DNA of 7,037 nucleotides from an uncultured Bacteroidota bacterium. Its GTDB lineage: Bacteria; Bacteroidota; Bacteroidia; Bacteroidales; P3. A program made the translations under genes and the position numbers. The notes beneath the pieces are model-generated. The model did no database searches, had not been told where the DNA came from, and saw only the letters and a list, made by a program, of their open reading frames with translations. Positions 5,807 through 7,037 of this stretch are shown here, piece by piece. Position 1 is the first letter of the stretch, and each line of letters starts with the position of its first letter. The stretch is taken from positions 1-7,037 of the forward strand of contig CACXCY010000060.1 in assembly GCA_902766265.1 (NCBI GenBank), read 5' to 3'.

Positions 5807-6178
5807 AAAAATGAATGAATCATGACATAAAAACTGACATATAGACACCCATTTGCAAGAGCGAGAGCAATGTAAACTCGTTTACATTGCCAGGAGTTGC
5901 AGAAGCTGAGAGAAGAGCAAACTTGTTTGCTTTTCCGAAGCAAAGCAACATAGATGAAATCAGCCGCAGAATGGTGTGCGAAGAAAAAGAACAACATATT
6001 GAGTTTAACGCTCTTGTTTCCTTTGAGTAAACGGTCTGGAAAATCATTTACATCTGTATAGAAACAAGATTGCGGGTAGTTAATACAATGGCGTGGAATA
6101 TATAGTATTTCGTCAGAGCCCCAAAAACACACAACCGACATCATCAAATTCTAGCTGATTATTTCAAAATAGTTAGTC
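5807..6178. other. Noncoding gap between the HEPN operon and the AT-rich cassette
   Basis: No supported gene lies here. A minus-strand frame of 147 codons (6147-5704) crosses the gap and the end of the HEPN gene, but it looks spurious. The left half carries the palindromic repeat region 5850-5956. The right half (about 5960-6178) is plain AT-rich sequence. It must hold the promoter of the downstream cassette, but I found no good TAnnTTTG match; TAGTATTT near 6103 is only a weak one. No tRNA or terminator was recognised. Confidence 0.6.
5850..5956. repeat. Palindrome-bearing intergenic repeat (possible dispersed element)
   Basis: Two palindromes of similar design lie 25 bp apart. The first has perfect 11-bp arms, GCAATGTAAAC (5867-5877) and GTTTACATTGC (5880-5890), around TC. 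The second has perfect 7-bp arms, AGCAAAC (5916-5922) and GTTTGCT (5925-5931), around TT. Both share the scheme AGCAA..AAAC-two bases-GTTT..TTGC. A further small inverted pair, GCTT/AAGC, follows near 5929-5941. Neither is followed by a U-run on either strand, so they are not ordinary terminators. From memory, similar segments recur in Prevotella-group genomes, often mis-annotated as short hypothetical proteins, but I could not check this. Confidence 0.65.
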
Positions 6179-6727
6179 ATGGAAAATAAAGAAAAAAGCA
6201 AAATCCAAGATAAAGAAAGCAAACCCATATGTGGTATTATCATGCCTATATCGGCGATAGATGGGTGTCCTAGTGAGCATTGGACTGAAGTTAAGGGTAT
6301 TATTTCAGAAGCAATATGTACTGCTGATTACACACCTAATCTTGTTAGTGATGCTGATGATATCGGTATTATTCAAAAACGAATAATCCAAAATATTTAC
6401 AGTAATGACATTGTCGTATGTGACGTTAGTGGAAAAAATCCAAATGTCATGTTTGAGTTAGGGATGCGTTTGGCATTTGACAAACCTGCAATTATAGTTA
6501 TTGATGATAAAACGGACTACTCTTTTGATACTTCTCCAATTGAACATTTGTCTTATCCACGAGATTTGAGATACAATAAGATTCTCGATTTTAAAGACCA
6601 ATTGGCAAAAAAAATAAAAGCCACTGATGAGAAAGCAAAGAAAGACCCCACATATACAACTTTTTTGAAGAACTTCGGATCTTTTGAAGTTGCTCATGTT
6701 GAAAAAAAAAGAAGGGTCAATGAATGA
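6179..6727 (+). CDS. Nucleoside 2-deoxyribosyltransferase-like protein (NPNV..ELG family)
   Basis: This 182-residue soluble protein has a Rossmann-like fold of the nucleoside 2-deoxyribosyltransferase superfamily, distantly like TIR domains. It has a charged, probably disordered N-terminus (1-15), a first strand with CGIIMPIS (18-25), and the central motif SNDIVVCDVSGKNPNVMFEL (75-94) followed by a strand KPAIIVIDD (102-110). The Glu in ELG (E93) is at the position of the catalytic nucleophile of nucleoside deoxyribosyltransferases; D82 and N89 are also motif residues. In this broad superfamily, members cleave the N-glycosidic bond of nucleosides or nucleotides, and related domains appear in bacterial conflict systems. 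The real substrate here is unknown. Codons are strikingly AT-rich: bases 6181-6240 have 17 G+C of 60, against 33 of 60 at 4861-4920. Its end overlaps the next gene by 8 bases, so the two form an operon. Confidence 0.72.
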   Translation: MENKEKSKIQDKESKPICGIIMPISAIDGCPSEHWTEVKGIISEAICTADYTPNLVSDADDIGIIQKRIIQNIYSNDIVVCDVSGKNPNVMFELGMRLAFDKPAIIVIDDKTDYSFDTSPIEHLSYPRDLRYNKILDFKDQLAKKIKATDEKAKKDPTYTTFLKNFGSFEVAHVEKKRRVNE

Positions 6728-7010
6728 GTTTTTACAGGAAAAACTTGAATATATTACTTACCGTTTAGATAGATTAGACAGATTAGCCATAACAGACCCA
6801 CATGATTTAAGTGTGATAGATTCCCTTATTTTTGAAAAAATACATCAATTTTGTGACAAAGAAGGAATCTTGCCCGAAATGATACGCGGAAATTCTGAAT
6901 TGAAAGATAAATTGTTTGGTTTTTTGGAAGAAAGTGGTACATTACGGCGAATGTGTAGAGAGCCCAAGACATTATCGGAAAGCATGGAGAGGTGTCTTTC
7001 AAGAATCTAA
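6720..7010 (+). CDS. Small helical protein of unknown function, partner of the upstream gene
   Basis: I do not recognise a family for this 96-residue protein. It is charged and predicted mostly helical, beginning MNEFLQEKLEYITYRLDRLD, with heptad-like spacing of Leu and Ile in the first 30 residues that could form a short coiled coil. The middle (ILPEMIRGNSELKDKLFGFL) looks like a compact helical bundle. It has no signal peptide or membrane segment. I chose the ATG at 6720, not 6684, because AAGAAGGG (6709-6716) lies just upstream as a Shine-Dalgarno-like sequence, unusual in this window, and because this gives an 8-base overlap with the preceding gene rather than 44. AT-rich codon use matches its neighbour. 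It may be an immunity, regulatory or complex-forming partner of the deoxyribosyltransferase-like protein. No terminator is seen before the window ends. Confidence 0.75.
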   Translation: MNEFLQEKLEYITYRLDRLDRLAITDPHDLSVIDSLIFEKIHQFCDKEGILPEMIRGNSELKDKLFGFLEESGTLRRMCREPKTLSESMERCLSRI

Positions 7011-7037
7011 GTACAACTAAAACTTCATAAACAATAA

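Noticed and set aside
5867..5890. Intrinsic terminator of the HEPN operon
   Set aside because: The 11-bp stem has only a 2-base centre and is not followed by a U-run on either strand.
5704..6147. 147-codon minus-strand open frame
   Set aside because: It overlaps the end of the HEPN gene antisense and reads through the palindromic repeat. The peptide is a low-quality Cys/Ser/Leu-rich mix with no domain, typical of repeats mis-annotated as hypothetical proteins.
6684..6719. Longer start for the last gene at ATG 6684
   Set aside because: It would overlap the upstream gene by 44 bases, and the added residues are only translated poly-A-rich sequence. The ATG at 6720 has a Shine-Dalgarno-like AAGAAGGG just upstream.

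Overview
The window looks like a chromosomal segment of a Bacteroidales bacterium, most likely from the Prevotella/Segatella/Bacteroides group. Three things point there: the UvrA and class II aldolase sequences are Bacteroidetes-like; most genes lack a Shine-Dalgarno sequence; and at least two promoters fit the Bacteroidetes form (TTG-type -33 box, 19-20 bp, TAnnTTTG -7 box). No species assignment is possible from the sequence alone.

Layout. The left 4.1 kb is housekeeping, all on the minus strand. It holds nearly all of uvrA (nucleotide excision repair damage sensor; only the last few codons lie beyond base 1) and fba (class II fructose-1,6-bisphosphate aldolase). fba has its own promoter, a leader of about 150 nt and a strong intrinsic terminator, so uvrA is transcribed separately. 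The divergent gap 4097-4778 holds the fba promoter, a striking array of three 22-bp palindromic tandem repeats (4373-4447), a good forward promoter and a leader with a 27-codon ORF.

The right 2.3 kb is accessory and runs on the plus strand. First comes a tightly overlapping three-gene operon: a minimal nucleotidyltransferase (MNT), a second and different MNT, and a HEPN-domain protein. This is a HEPN/MNT toxin-antitoxin-like module with two nucleotidyltransferases and a HEPN motif in which Asp-Tyr replaces the usual His. A gap of about 390 bp follows. It contains a second copy of the promoter-like motif and two near-perfect palindromes in what looks like a dispersed repeat. Last is an AT-rich two-gene cassette: a nucleoside 2-deoxyribosyltransferase-like protein with the NPNV..ELG motif, overlapped by a small helical protein of unknown function. 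The drop in base composition suggests that this pair was acquired separately.

The accessory part reads as a small conflict/defence-type island beside core genes. The HEPN/MNT operon and the deoxyribosyltransferase-like pair are the best candidates for incompletely described systems.
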